A stretch of 41,499 nt of DNA from Opitutales bacterium (GCA_017531845.1 JAFXKI010000001.1:1-41499); one strand, 5' to 3'. Shown: positions 33,977 to 41,499, counted from the first letter of the stretch. Translations and numbers: made by a program. Notes: generated by a model not told the origin, from the sequence alone.

Positions 33977-34741
33977 TTAGAGTTTTGCGGCGGCGGCTTT
34001 GTCGAGCACGAACACGCAGTTCGGGTGGTTCTGGAGCCAGCTTGCCGGGCAGTTTTCGGTCGGAGCTTCGCAAACGGAGCGGTAAATGATGTCCGCCTTG
34101 TTGTCGCCCCAAGCAAGAAGAATGACTTTCTTGGATTCGAGAATCGTGCCGACGCCCATCGTAACAGCGGAAGTCGGAACTTCCTCGATTTTGTCGTGGA
34201 AGAAGAGGCGCGCGTTATCCTTGATGGTGATTTCGTCGAGCGTTACCTGGTGCGTGCGCGTGTCCGGGCCGCAGGGCGGTTCGTTAAAGCCGATGTGCCC
34301 GGTGCGACCGATGCCGAGAATCTGAATATCGATGCCGCCGGCTGCCTTGATGTCCGCGTCGTATTTTTCGCACATTTCGGCGACTTTGTCGGCGGGAACG
34401 GTTCCGTCGGGAACGTGGGTTTTCGCCTTGTCGATATCGACGTGGTCGAAGAGCTCCGTGTTCATGAAGTAGCGATAGCTCTGGTCGTGCGTTCCCGGGA
34501 GTCCGTAGTATTCGTCGAGGTTGAAGCTGGTAACGTTTTTGAAGCTCAAGCCTTCTTCCTTGTGGAGGCGAATGAGTTCTTTGTAGAGAGCGACCGGAGT
34601 CGAGCCCGTGGCGAGCCCGAGAACGGCTTCCTTGCCTTCTGCGGCGCGTGCGCGGATAAGGGCTGCGATTTCGGCAGCGACTTCTTTAACGGCTTCTTCC
34701 TTCGTGTCGGAAACCTTCGTGACAATATTCGATTTGCTCAT
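33977..34741 (-). CDS. nagB: Glucosamine-6-phosphate deaminase
   Basis: A 254-residue enzyme that turns glucosamine 6-phosphate into fructose 6-phosphate and ammonia, feeding glycolysis. The phosphate loop Gly-Leu-Ala-Thr-Gly-Ser-Thr-Pro is at 42-49, Phe-Asn-Leu-Asp-Glu-Tyr at 73-78 supplies the proton-transfer Asp, and [13 protein letters not shown] spans 143-155. In E. coli NagB the residue two before the catalytic His is Asp141; here it is Thr147, a variant I recall from Bacteroidetes-type deaminases. The ATG at 34741 fits the family and lies downstream of a strong promoter. Its product is the substrate of the phosphofructokinase encoded at 4208. Confidence 0.93.
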   Translation of the reverse strand: MSKSNIVTKVSDTKEEAVKEVAAEIAALIRARAAEGKEAVLGLATGSTPVALYKELIRLHKEEGLSFKNVTSFNLDEYYGLPGTHDQSYRYFMNTELFDHVDIDKAKTHVPDGTVPADKVAEMCEKYDADIKAAGGIDIQILGIGRTGHIGFNEPPCGPDTRTHQVTLDEITIKDNARLFFHDKIEEVPTSAVTMGVGTILESKKVILLAWGDNKADIIYRSVCEAPTENCPASWLQNHPNCVFVLDKAAAAKL

Positions 34742-34799
34742 GTCGGTTAATTTTTTTGTGGTAAAAAACAATAAAGTTTGAGGGATAATTGAGTTTTCG

Positions 34800-34828
34800 A
34801 TTCTACTTTCGGAACGGCTTTCGGTCAA
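34800..34828 (-). promoter_or_regulatory. Strong sigma-70 type promoter of nagB
   Basis: On the minus strand TTGACC (34828-34823) and TAGAAT (34805-34800) are separated by exactly 17 bases, each matching the consensus at 5 of 6 positions. The nagB ATG lies 58 bases downstream of the -10 box. The gene-free region 34742-35104 holds this promoter, the M42 terminator and two single boxes; nothing else was seen. Confidence 0.65.
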
Positions 34829-35047
34829 GAATTCTTCGGCACGGGAACGCAAAGTTAATCTCATAAAGAGAGCGCCGTTTCGCCATTTTTTTACGCGATC
34901 CAATCGCACAGAGCGGCAAGTCCCAAATTTTTAAGTATATCCCGAAAATACAAAAATACTGCGTTTTTTTGGCGGAATTGCGATGATGCGAGTAAAAAGG
35001 ATACCTGCCCCGTGATTGATTTCGCGGGAACGTTTTTTATTTCAAAA

Positions 35048-35083
35048 AAATCTCTCGCGAAGCATGCGCCTCGCGAGAGATTT
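35048..35083 (-). terminator. Terminator of the M42 aminopeptidase gene
   Basis: AAATCTCTCGCGA at 35048-35060 pairs perfectly with 35071-35083 around a 10-base loop, followed on the minus strand by a run of T. It lies 21 bases after the stop at 35105. Confidence 0.8.
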
Positions 35084-35104
35084 TTCTGCAAAAACGAATT
35101 TCGT

Positions 35105-36199
35105 TTACCAAGCAAAAGATTCGCCGGCGGAAACGGATTTCGTGAACTCAACGAGGAGTTGCACGCATTGTTCGACGACGGCGATATCGACGACTTCGCC
35201 CGGCGTGTGCATATAGCGCAACGGCACGGAAATCAAGCCGGCGGCAACGCCTCCGTTTGCCATTTGAATGACGCGTGCATCCGTTCCCGTCGGGCGCGAT
35301 TCCGCTTCGAGCTGATACGGAATGCCGAGTTTTTCGGCGGCGGCAACGAGCTTGTCGAACACGATCGGATTGATGTTCGGGCCGCGGCAAATCACGGGAC
35401 CGCCGGAAAGCGTGATGCGTCCGAATTTGCGGTTGTCGGCGTCCGGATGGTCGGTCGAGTGCGTAACGTCGATGGCAATCCCGACGGTCGGATTCAGCCC
35501 TTGGGCGGCGGTTTGCGCGCCGCGCGTGCCGATTTCTTCCTGCGTTGTTGCGACGGCGTCAACACGCACGGCGAGTTTCTTTTCTTTCGCCAAGCGGCGA
35601 GCGGCTTCCATCGCGATGTAGCAACCGGCACGGTCGTCAAAAGCGCGGGCAACGGCGACGGAACCGTTCAGAATCTCGACGGTTTCGTCGTAAACGGCGG
35701 GATCGCCGATGGCAACGCGTTTGAGCGCGTCTTCGCGGGAACTCGCTCCGATATCGATCCACATTTCGTGAACTTCGGGCACTTTCGTGCGTTCGGACGG
35801 GCTCATCAGGTGAACGGCGCGCTTTCCGGTAACGCCGAGTACGATGCCGTTTTTCGTTAAAATCAAAACACGGCGGCCGCTCGGAATAATCAGATCGTGC
35901 CCGCCGAGCAGGTTGAAGTAGAGGAACCCTTTGTCGTCGACGTAGGAAATCTGAAGCCCGAGTTCGTCGATGTGCCCGGCAAACATGACGGAGGTTTTTG
36001 CCTTCGGATTGAGCGTCGCGATGCGATTGCCGAGCACGTCTTTGCGATACTCGTCGGCGACGGTTTTCATGTATTTATCGCAAACCGCCTGCGCTTCGAA
36101 TTCATGTCCGGTGGGAGCTTTAGCTTCGAGGAGTTCCCGCAGGAAGGCGGGAATTTCGAAGGTTTTTTCGCTCTTCGGGGCAGAAACCTTTTTCGCCAT
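35105..36199 (-). CDS. M42 family metallo-aminopeptidase
   Basis: A 364-residue dinuclear-metal aminopeptidase of the glutamyl-aminopeptidase/TET type, which usually forms large tetrahedral complexes in the cytosol and trims peptides. Ligands and catalytic residues: His76 in Ala-Gly-His-Ile-Asp-Glu-Leu-Gly, bridging Asp188 in Phe-Asp-Asp-Arg-Ala-Gly-Cys, Glu221/222 in Gln-Glu-Glu-Ile-Gly-Thr-Arg-Gly, Asp244 in Ile-Asp-Val-Thr-His, and His331 in Tyr-Met-His-Thr-Pro-Gly-Glu. Some members were once annotated as endoglucanases; the motifs here are those of peptidases. It is downstream of, and 21 bases from, the small anchored protein gene, likely one transcript. Confidence 0.93.
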   Translation of the reverse strand: MAKKVSAPKSEKTFEIPAFLRELLEAKAPTGHEFEAQAVCDKYMKTVADEYRKDVLGNRIATLNPKAKTSVMFAGHIDELGLQISYVDDKGFLYFNLLGGHDLIIPSGRRVLILTKNGIVLGVTGKRAVHLMSPSERTKVPEVHEMWIDIGASSREDALKRVAIGDPAVYDETVEILNGSVAVARAFDDRAGCYIAMEAARRLAKEKKLAVRVDAVATTQEEIGTRGAQTAAQGLNPTVGIAIDVTHSTDHPDADNRKFGRITLSGGPVICRGPNINPIVFDKLVAAAEKLGIPYQLEAESRPTGTDARVIQMANGGVAAGLISVPLRYMHTPGEVVDIAVVEQCVQLLVEFTKSVSAGESFAW

Positions 36200-36220
36200 G
36201 ATTTTACCTTTTTGAAAAAA

Positions 36221-36775
36221 TTATTGCGCGGGAACGGCTTCGGGCTCGACAACGGCAGGAACGGCGTCGGCAACAGGTTCTTCCTCGCCGAGAACTTCCG
36301 CTTCCGCCACGTCGGAAACCGTTTCCACTTCCGTCATTTCCGGCTCAGCTTCTTCTTCGGCGGCGACGGGTTCGACCTTCGATTTCGTCAATTCAAAGAA
36401 CGTTACGGATTTCATCGGCACGCGCGCACCGAACTCAAAGTCCGCGTAATCCGCTTCTTCGACATCGCCGGAAATAACGCGCTTTGAGCGACCGATTTCG
36501 TTACGGTTACGGTCAAAGGCACGCAAAATCACGGGCGATTTGAAAAGCTTGGAATACGAAACATAAAGCACCGCTTTCTGGTTCTTCCCCGTTTCGATGC
36601 TGACGCGTTCCACATTGACGCCGTCTTCGCGCAAGGCGTCGAAGTAAACGACGGGAACGGACACGGTCGCGACAGAGACGATTTCCGTCTTTTCCCACGG
36701 TTTAAATACGGCGAGAGCCGCGCCGCCGGCGACGAGCGCGAACAAACCGACTACTGCAAGAATGTTTTTAATCAT
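36221..36775 (-). CDS. Small membrane-anchored protein with acidic tail, function unknown
   Basis: A 184-residue protein. One N-terminal hydrophobic helix (about 4-24, no clear cleavage site) would anchor it. A domain of about 100 residues with beta-prone strands follows (Ala-Val-Leu-Tyr-Val-Ser-Tyr, Pro-Val-Ile-Leu-Arg-Ala-Phe-Asp-Arg). The last 50 residues are almost all Glu, Ala, Val and Pro, a flexible acidic tail. I recognise no family. The start at 36775 places the helix at the N-terminus; a longer frame to 36934 overlaps the divergent glycosyltransferase region. It is probably co-transcribed with the M42 peptidase gene. Confidence 0.6.
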   Translation of the reverse strand: MIKNILAVVGLFALVAGGAALAVFKPWEKTEIVSVATVSVPVVYFDALREDGVNVERVSIETGKNQKAVLYVSYSKLFKSPVILRAFDRNRNEIGRSKRVISGDVEEADYADFEFGARVPMKSVTFFELTKSKVEPVAAEEEAEPEMTEVETVSDVAEAEVLGEEEPVADAVPAVVEPEAVPAQ

Positions 36776-36933
36776 AAGGGGGACATTCTTGCCCGAATCG
36801 GCGGGAAAAGCAAGTCTAACGAATTCCACGACAACGGAAACATTTCCCGAAAAACGCATTTTCTGCCAGGATTCGAAAAGTTCCGACGCGCAAAGTCGAA
36901 ACGTCCTTGCGTTCCCGGGCAGATTGAACGACA

Positions 36934-37746
36934 ATGACGGAGTTGCGAAAAAAACCTCAGACCTGTGCCCTTTTGATTTCGACCTATAATTGGCCGGAAG
37001 CGTTGCGGCTTGTTCTCGAAAGCATTAAAACACAAACGAGAATGCCTGACGAAGTCATCATCGCCGATGACGGAAGCGGGAACGCCACGCGGGAACTTAT
37101 CGAAAATTTTCAAAAAAATTTCCCCTGCCCGCTAATCCACGTCTGGCACGAGGACGACGGATTTCGTAAGTGCATCATTTGGAACAAAGCCATTGTGCGG
37201 TGTTCGTGCGATTACATTGTTCAGATTGACGGCGACTGCGTTTTGTCGCCGCGCTTTATCGAAGACCATTTGGCAAACGCGCGTCCGGGCTGGTTTACCT
37301 GCGGGAGCCGCACTTTGCTGACGCGGGAACGCACGGCGCAAGTTCTCGCCGCGGGAACGTCAAGCTTAACGCCGTTTTCTCCGGGAGTTTGCAACAAGTT
37401 CAATGCCGTTCGCATTCCCTTGCTCACTCGTTTCTTTCGGGAACGCTATCGCCGGGGAAAACCTTATATTTCCAAAGGATGCAATATGGGATTTTGGCGA
37501 AAAGATTTAATTGCCGTCAACGGTTACAACGAAAGCATTTCCGGTTGGGGGCGCGAGGATGCGGAAATCGAAGTTCGCCTGATGAAACTGGGGATTCGGC
37601 GGCAATCGTTAAAATTTGCCGGAGCGCAGTATCACCTTTTTCACAAAGAAAACGACCGCTCCCGCGACGCGAAAAACATCGAAATCCTCAATCGAGCCCT
37701 CGCCTCGCCCGAATTTTGGACACCGCACGGCATTGTGAAGAAATAA
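36934..37746 (+). CDS. Family 2 glycosyltransferase with GT7C-like C-terminal motif
   Basis: A 270-residue cytosolic GT-A enzyme, first gene of the surface-glycan locus. The nucleotide-sugar motif Ile-Ala-Asp-Asp-Gly-Ser is at 43-48, DxD appears as Asp-Gly-Asp at 99-101, and Ser-Gly-Trp-Gly-Arg-Glu-Asp-Ala-Glu at 203-211 matches the galactosyltransferase-type (Glyco_transf_7C) motif seen in chondroitin-polymerase-like enzymes. Cys-Asn-Met-Gly-Phe precedes it as the usual acceptor-side strand. It probably adds a hexose or hexosamine to LPS core or another glycan. The next gene begins 19 bases after its stop. Confidence 0.87.
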   Translation: MTELRKKPQTCALLISTYNWPEALRLVLESIKTQTRMPDEVIIADDGSGNATRELIENFQKNFPCPLIHVWHEDDGFRKCIIWNKAIVRCSCDYIVQIDGDCVLSPRFIEDHLANARPGWFTCGSRTLLTRERTAQVLAAGTSSLTPFSPGVCNKFNAVRIPLLTRFFRERYRRGKPYISKGCNMGFWRKDLIAVNGYNESISGWGREDAEIEVRLMKLGIRRQSLKFAGAQYHLFHKENDRSRDAKNIEILNRALASPEFWTPHGIVKK

Positions 37747-37765
37747 AATTCTAAAATCGGTTTTT

Positions 37766-38842
37766 ATGGAAAAAAAAATCCCGGGAATTAATTTTATTTT
37801 TCACACCATCGCACGCGCCGGCGGCATGGAGCGCGCCGTCGTTGACATGATTTGCGGTTTCGCGGCGAAAGGCATTCCCGTGCGCGGCATTGCAATGCGC
37901 ACCGATATTTCCGTCTTTCCGGAAAATCTTCGCGATAAAATTGAGCTGATTCGCGTTCCCGCAAAATTTCCGTGGAATCTCTCGCAACGCTTTGCGAATT
38001 GGGACTTTGAAAACCGCGCCGTGAGCTTTTGCAAACCCGAGTGGAAGATTATCAGTGCCTCGCGCGTTCCCGCGCCTACAGATATGGCTATTTCCGGCGG
38101 CACACATCTCGCGCACTTACAGAAAAAAGGCAAAAAGAAGCCGTCGCTCACGGACAAAATGACGATGTCGCATGAATTTGCGCTCTACAAAAATGCAAAA
38201 ATCTGCGTCGCACACTCGCAAATGACACGCGATGAAATTGTTGCGCTCAATGCCACTCCGCCGGAAAAAGTCGTTTGCCTGTTTCCGCCGATCGACACCT
38301 CGAAATTCAATCTCGAAACACGCCGTTCCCGCCCGGAAGTGCGAAAATCCTGGGGCGTAAAAGATTCCGACTTCGTATTGCTTTTTCCGTCGAACAATCA
38401 CGCGCTTAAAGGCGCAGATTTAATTCTCGCCGCGCTTGATGAAATAAATGATCCGGAAATCAAACTCGCCGTTGCTTCACGCCGCCCGATTGATCACCCG
38501 AGAGCGATTAATATCGGCTTCCGCAAAGACGTGGAAAAATGCTACGCTGCGGCAGATACGACTATCCTTGCCAGCAAATACGAAGCCTTCGGGCTCGTTG
38601 CCGTAGAATCTATCCTCTGCGGAACTCCGGCTCTTCTTTCGGAAGCCTGCGGAGCGACGGACGCGCTTTGCGAGCCGGGCTGCATCAAATTTTCGCGCAC
38701 TCCGGAAGGCGTCCGCTCCGCAATTGAATCTGCACGGGAACACCACCGCACGGGAACGCTGGCTCTCGATGCGCCGGAAAAATCCGTTCTCTACCCCTAC
38801 TCGCTTGAACTCCATATCGACGCTCTTTTGGAGCATCTTTAA
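37766..38842 (+). CDS. Family 4 glycosyltransferase (LPS-type)
   Basis: A 358-residue GT-B enzyme. The N-terminal acceptor domain begins Asn-Phe-Ile-Phe-His-Thr-Ile-Ala-Arg-Ala-Gly-Gly-Met-Glu-Arg, the glycine loop of GT4 enzymes. The C-terminal domain has Phe-Val-Leu-Leu-Phe-Pro-Ser-Asn-Asn near 199-207 and the donor-binding motif Tyr-Glu-Ala-Phe-Gly-Leu-Val-Ala-Val-Glu-Ser near 272-282, with the two Glu residues seven apart (EX7E). It resembles WaaG-type core glucosyltransferases in layout. The donor sugar cannot be fixed. It is likely co-transcribed with the preceding GT2 and convergent with the deacetylase, with only 7 bases between stops. Confidence 0.88.
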   Translation: MEKKIPGINFIFHTIARAGGMERAVVDMICGFAAKGIPVRGIAMRTDISVFPENLRDKIELIRVPAKFPWNLSQRFANWDFENRAVSFCKPEWKIISASRVPAPTDMAISGGTHLAHLQKKGKKKPSLTDKMTMSHEFALYKNAKICVAHSQMTRDEIVALNATPPEKVVCLFPPIDTSKFNLETRRSRPEVRKSWGVKDSDFVLLFPSNNHALKGADLILAALDEINDPEIKLAVASRRPIDHPRAINIGFRKDVEKCYAAADTTILASKYEAFGLVAVESILCGTPALLSEACGATDALCEPGCIKFSRTPEGVRSAIESAREHHRTGTLALDAPEKSVLYPYSLELHIDALLEHL

Positions 38843-38849
38843 AGAGGAG

Positions 38850-39698
38850 CTAAACTTTTTTCAGCACTTCCGTGTGCGCGACTAAGTCGTGCAAGCGTGC
38901 GAGCCACGGACGGCTGAAAATAAACGTGTTGCGTTTGAATTTTTCCCATTTCGCAGCTGCATTCAGGCGCGGGAGAATGTCGCGCTTGTCGTTAAATGAA
39001 ACCGAGCCTTTCGCCGTCGTAAATTGCGCGGCAAAACCTTCCTCCTTGGCAATTTTCACCGAAATATCGGAATAGTGCCCCCACGGCCAAAACATCAGTT
39101 TCGGGGCGCGCCCCGTAATTGTATTGATTTCGCAGATACAGTTTCTCAAATCCGCACGAAGCGAATTTTCAAAATCGTTCCCGGAAACGCCCGTTCCCGC
39201 CGCCGCGATGGAACTGATTTCCCGGTTGTTTTTAATGTGCTTCGTCCCGTGAGCCTCAATCGACCAGCAACCGGAATCGTGCATTGCTCGCACTTCAGCC
39301 CGGGACAAATAGCAAAGCGTATCTCCGGACGGAGCCATTTGCTCCGCATCAAGATTGTGACGCTCGACAATTTCTTCGGGAACGTCGCCGAGGCTTCGCA
39401 CGGGAGCGTCATGCAGAAAGCCCGCCGAGAGAGCCAATGCCGCTTTCAAGCCGTGCTTTTTCAAAATCGGTGTCGCGTAAAACCAATTATCCAACCACCC
39501 GTCGTCAAAGGAAAGCATCGCGTAGCGTCCGCTCGGGTTTCCGAATTTCCCCTGAATAAACGCCAACGCGTCTTCCGGGGAAAGGATCGTAAAACGTTCC
39601 CGAATATAATCCAGCTGACGCTCAAAAACGTCGGTGCTCAATGCGTCCGGATGCGGCTTCGGCAAAACTCGATGATAGGTAAAAACGGTGAGAGGCAT
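38850..39698 (-). CDS. Polysaccharide deacetylase (NodB/CE4 family)
   Basis: A 282-residue CE4-fold protein. The first NodB motif Leu-Ser-Phe-Asp-Asp-Gly-Trp is at 62-68 (Asp65 base, Asp66 metal ligand). The second motif is Glu-Ala-His-Gly-Thr-Lys-His at 148-154 with metal ligands His150 and His154. A later Phe-Trp-Pro-Trp-Gly-His-Tyr forms the third motif. No signal peptide is seen; it begins Met-Pro-Leu-Thr-Val-Phe-Thr-Tyr-His-Arg-Val, typical of cytoplasmic or lipid-linked glycan deacetylases in LPS loci. It probably removes N-acetyl from a sugar made by its neighbours. Confidence 0.88.
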   Translation of the reverse strand: MPLTVFTYHRVLPKPHPDALSTDVFERQLDYIRERFTILSPEDALAFIQGKFGNPSGRYAMLSFDDGWLDNWFYATPILKKHGLKAALALSAGFLHDAPVRSLGDVPEEIVERHNLDAEQMAPSGDTLCYLSRAEVRAMHDSGCWSIEAHGTKHIKNNREISSIAAAGTGVSGNDFENSLRADLRNCICEINTITGRAPKLMFWPWGHYSDISVKIAKEEGFAAQFTTAKGSVSFNDKRDILPRLNAAAKWEKFKRNTFIFSRPWLARLHDLVAHTEVLKKV

Positions 39699-39746
39699 AA
39701 GTAGACTTTAGCACTCCGGGGAAATACTGGCAAATTGGAATTTACC

Positions 39747-39776
39747 TTGCCCGCAACGGGGAAACTCGGATATTAT
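39747..39776 (+). promoter_or_regulatory. Possible promoter with very short leader
   Basis: TTGCCC at 39747-39752 and TATTAT at 39771-39776 are 18 bases apart. The ATG of the downstream glycosyltransferase is 7 bases after the -10 box, so the transcript would be nearly leaderless. The match is moderate. Confidence 0.35.
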
Positions 39777-39783
39777 TCGGGCA

Positions 39784-40578
39784 ATGTCCCCGGAAACAAA
39801 AGAACCTCAAAAACTACCTCTTTCCGTCGTTATTGTTGCCCGAAACGAAGAGAAAAATATCACCGAATGCCTGGGAAGCGTTGCTTTCGCCTCCGAAATC
39901 GTAATCGTCGATGATTTTTCTACGGACAACACGAAATCGCTTTCCGAAAGCCTCGGAGCGAAAGTTTTTCAACGCGCGATGGCGGGCGACTGGGGCGCGC
40001 AACAAACATTTGCCATCGCGCAAGCAACACAACCGTGGATCTTACTCTTGGATTGCGACGAGCGCATCACACCGAAGCTTGCGGACGAAATACGGGAACG
40101 CGTTCTTTCCGGGGAAAAAACCGCTTACGCCATCAAACGCATCAATCATTTTAAAGGGATTCGCGTCAACCACGGCGTTTTGCGTCCGGATTTTGTTCCG
40201 CGTCTCATGCCGCGCGAAGGTTCCCGCGTTGAGGGCTTTGTGCACCCGAAAATCATTTTCCCCTACCCGCTGAAAAAGCTTCGTGAGCCGATGCTCCATT
40301 TTACTTATGAAAAATGGAGCACATATTTAAACAAACTTGAAAAATACACGCGCCTTGCCGCCGAAAAAGCTTTCGCGGAAGGCAAGCGTGCAAAATTTTT
40401 CAAAGACATCGTTTTTCGTCCGGCATTTGCCTTTTTCAAAATGTACGTACTTCAAGGCGGATTTCTTGACGGGAAAATCGGTTGGATTCTCTCTGTAAAC
40501 CACTACTTCTACACGGAAATGAAATATGTGAGGCTGTTCTTCCTTCAACGGGAACGCGCCTCCGACACGCAAAAATGA
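39784..40578 (+). CDS. WaaE/KdtX-like family 2 glycosyltransferase
   Basis: A 264-residue GT2 with Ile-Val-Asp-Asp-Phe-Ser-Thr-Asp (41-48), Leu-Leu-Leu-Asp-Cys-Asp-Glu-Arg (87-94, DxD), and the downstream segment Val-Pro-Arg-Leu-Met-Pro-Arg with a later Trp-Ser-Thr-Tyr. Together these are typical of the WaaE/KdtX group, which adds a glucose to inner-core heptose. The last 60 residues (Phe-Phe-Lys-Met-Tyr-Val-Leu-Gln-Gly-Gly-Phe-Leu-Asp-Gly) are an amphipathic membrane-associating tail common in this group. Its stop overlaps the next start (ATGA). Confidence 0.88.
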   Translation: MSPETKEPQKLPLSVVIVARNEEKNITECLGSVAFASEIVIVDDFSTDNTKSLSESLGAKVFQRAMAGDWGAQQTFAIAQATQPWILLLDCDERITPKLADEIRERVLSGEKTAYAIKRINHFKGIRVNHGVLRPDFVPRLMPREGSRVEGFVHPKIIFPYPLKKLREPMLHFTYEKWSTYLNKLEKYTRLAAEKAFAEGKRAKFFKDIVFRPAFAFFKMYVLQGGFLDGKIGWILSVNHYFYTEMKYVRLFFLQRERASDTQK

Positions 40579-41285
40579 TCTCTCCGCTCCGTATCGACAA
40601 TTTTTCCCTCTCAGCCTCCGAGCAAAAGTTTACCGAAGCGTTCCCGCAAATCCGCGAAATATTAGACAAGCGAAAAGGGAAAGTTTTGGCGGACAGGATG
40701 GACGCGCCCAAGCGCAAGCGCCTGATTCTTAAAACCGAAATCGCGGGAACGCCTGTCGTGATCAAGCGGGAACTATTCGTTTTCCGTTTTGACCGTTCAC
40801 TCAAGGCGTTCCTTTTCGGCTCCGATGCCAAAAATATTTTCAAAATCACCCGTCGCGCGCGGGAACGCGGATTCACCAAGATTCCGAAAACATTTCTGGT
40901 TGCCGAAAAATTTTCCGGAGGAATTTTAAAGGAAACAATTTCGGTCACGGAATTTTTGGACGGTGCGCCCCTGCGTCCGCCGATTTCTCCGGACCGGGCG
41001 GAAGAAATCAAAAATCTTCTCACGGAAAGCCACGCCCACGGCATCATTTCCGGCGATGTTCAATTCGATAATTTTATGGTAACACCCGATGGCATAAAGC
41101 TTATCGACTTTCGGGGAAATAAGGTTTTTCCGTGGCTCGCCAAAGCCCGCGACCGCCTTCAGCTCGAATTCACCCTCGGCATTCCCGTCGGAAAATACGG
41201 CATTGCGGAAAAGCTCTTTCTCTTTTTAAACTTTCTCAGAAATTTCTACAGAAAACTCTACGGAAAACCACCCCAACACAGCTAA
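40575..41285 (+). CDS. LPS core kinase-like protein (WaaY/RfaY or WaaP type)
   Basis: A 236-residue kinase-fold protein translationally coupled (ATGA overlap) to the upstream glycosyltransferase. The catalytic loop His-Gly-Ile-Ile-Ser-Gly-Asp-Val-Gln-Phe-Asp-Asn at 155-166 (Asp161, Asn166) and the metal motif Lys-Leu-Ile-Asp-Phe-Arg-Gly at 175-181 (Asp178) match the RfaY-type heptose kinases, where Asp-Phe-Gly becomes Asp-Phe-Arg/Lys. Ile-Lys-Arg near 63-65 carries the probable ATP Lys. It likely phosphorylates an LPS core sugar in the cytoplasm. The start at 40575 is chosen for the overlap and the family length; a longer frame overlaps the GT2. Confidence 0.82.
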   Translation: MISPLRIDNFSLSASEQKFTEAFPQIREILDKRKGKVLADRMDAPKRKRLILKTEIAGTPVVIKRELFVFRFDRSLKAFLFGSDAKNIFKITRRARERGFTKIPKTFLVAEKFSGGILKETISVTEFLDGAPLRPPISPDRAEEIKNLLTESHAHGIISGDVQFDNFMVTPDGIKLIDFRGNKVFPWLAKARDRLQLEFTLGIPVGKYGIAEKLFLFLNFLRNFYRKLYGKPPQHS

Positions 41286-41405
41286 TCCGACACCACCCAA
41301 GTTCAGCCACTGATAGCGCAGATTTTCACAGATGTTTCTTTGAGCGAAGCGGCTTCCAAGTGCTTCGCGGGAACGCCGATGCCCCCAATTTAAAGAAATA
41401 AAGCC

Positions 41406-41499
41406 ATGAATGAAAATTTAACGGAAAAAGATTTGAATCCCGCGACCGGAAAGAAAAAAGTATTTGTCTCGGGCTGTTACGATATGCTCCACAGCGGGC
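41406..41499 (+). CDS. Cytidylyltransferase-like protein, 5' end only
   Basis: The first 31 codons run off the window edge. After a polar leader the frame reads Lys-Lys-Val-Phe-Val-Ser-Gly-Cys-Tyr-Asp-Met-Leu-His-Ser-Gly, the first strand and HxGH loop of the nucleotidyltransferase (CTP-transferase) fold seen in glycerol-3-phosphate cytidylyltransferase, PEtn cytidylyltransferase and the HldE C-domain. The second His lies just beyond the edge. Position after the LPS kinase suggests activation of a sugar or alcohol phosphate for the same envelope pathway. The 120 bases before it (41286-41405) contain one box and no gene. Confidence 0.7.
   Translation, partial: MNENLTEKDLNPATGKKKVFVSGCYDMLHSG

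Larger units (their letters stand above)
161..41377. repeat. Dispersed CGGGAACG / CGTTCCCG boxes across the whole window
   Basis: A hand count of the core GGGAACG (and its complement CGTTCCC) gave about 146 copies, about 77 forward and 69 reverse, where chance predicts about 5 in 41.5 kb on both strands. Nearly all extend to the octamer CGGGAACG, often GCGGGAACGC. First seen at 161-168, last near 41370. Most are inside genes and fall in all three codon phases, reading Ala-Gly-Thr, Arg-Glu-Arg or Gly-Asn one way and Val-Pro, Arg-Ser-Arg or Phe-Pro the other. So selection acts on the DNA word, not the protein. At several 3' gene ends two boxes face each other as terminator stems. The count is approximate. 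Confidence 0.9.

Noticed and set aside
34742..34909. Upstream in-frame extension of nagB
   Set aside because: The region contains the TTGACC-17-TAGAAT promoter and has no similarity to deaminases.
161..41377. CGGGAACG boxes as a CRISPR or tandem repeat
   Set aside because: Copies are irregularly spaced, in both orientations and mostly inside genes. No repeat-spacer order is present.
161..41377. Boxes as KOPS or Chi-like polar words
   Set aside because: Orientation is nearly even over the window and does not follow gene direction, which does not fit a polar word. A replichore switch inside the window cannot be fully excluded.

Overview
The window looks like part of a chromosome from a Verrucomicrobiota bacterium, most likely of the Opitutae type. 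Two secreted proteins end in the short C-terminal sorting tag typical of that phylum (Pro-Glu-Pro-Ser-Ala-Phe-Gly, a hydrophobic stretch, then an arginine cluster). One also carries autotransporter-type beta-strand repeats. LPS-core enzymes, DUF481-type outer-membrane proteins and a lipoprotein point to a Gram-negative envelope. GTP-dependent PEP carboxykinase and a PPi-type phosphofructokinase suggest a sugar-fermenting, energy-saving metabolism. No rRNA, tRNA or CRISPR array was seen.

Layout. 1-690: debris of a caspase-like gene joined to a truncated transposase and an IS end. 789-7604 (+): pckG, a membrane glycosyltransferase, PPi-phosphofructokinase and uvrB. 7675-13953 (-): trigger factor, an IdeS/Mac-like cysteine peptidase with a PEP-CTERM tag, a large lipoprotein built of about two dozen short Trp/Phe-Pro repeats, and an M20 dipeptidase. 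14046-17397 (+): a ZIP metal transporter, a small unknown protein and a UvrD/PcrA helicase. 17394-25558 (-): ligA (apparently lacking its zinc finger), a DUF481 protein, glnS and a PEP-CTERM beta-repeat protein flanked by two copies of a fold-back repeat. 26098-31051 (+): malQ, a SET-domain methyltransferase, a thioesterase, 5-formyl-THF cyclo-ligase and comEC. 31336-36775 (-): Fic protein, ROK-type kinase, nagB, M42 aminopeptidase and a small anchored protein. 36934-41499: a lipopolysaccharide/surface-glycan locus with three glycosyltransferases, a deacetylase, a LPS-core-type kinase and the start of a cytidylyltransferase.

The strongest signal is not a gene. The octamer CGGGAACG / CGTTCCCG occurs throughout the window on both strands. 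A hand count of its 7-base core gave about 146 copies (about 77 in one orientation, 69 in the other) against about 5 expected by chance. It falls in all reading frames of unrelated genes, and at several 3' gene ends it forms inverted pairs that act as terminator stems. This is the pattern of DNA uptake sequences in Neisseria and Pasteurellaceae, and a comEC gene for DNA import lies in the same window. A DNA uptake signal or another genome-wide recognition word in this lineage is the main hypothesis offered here.
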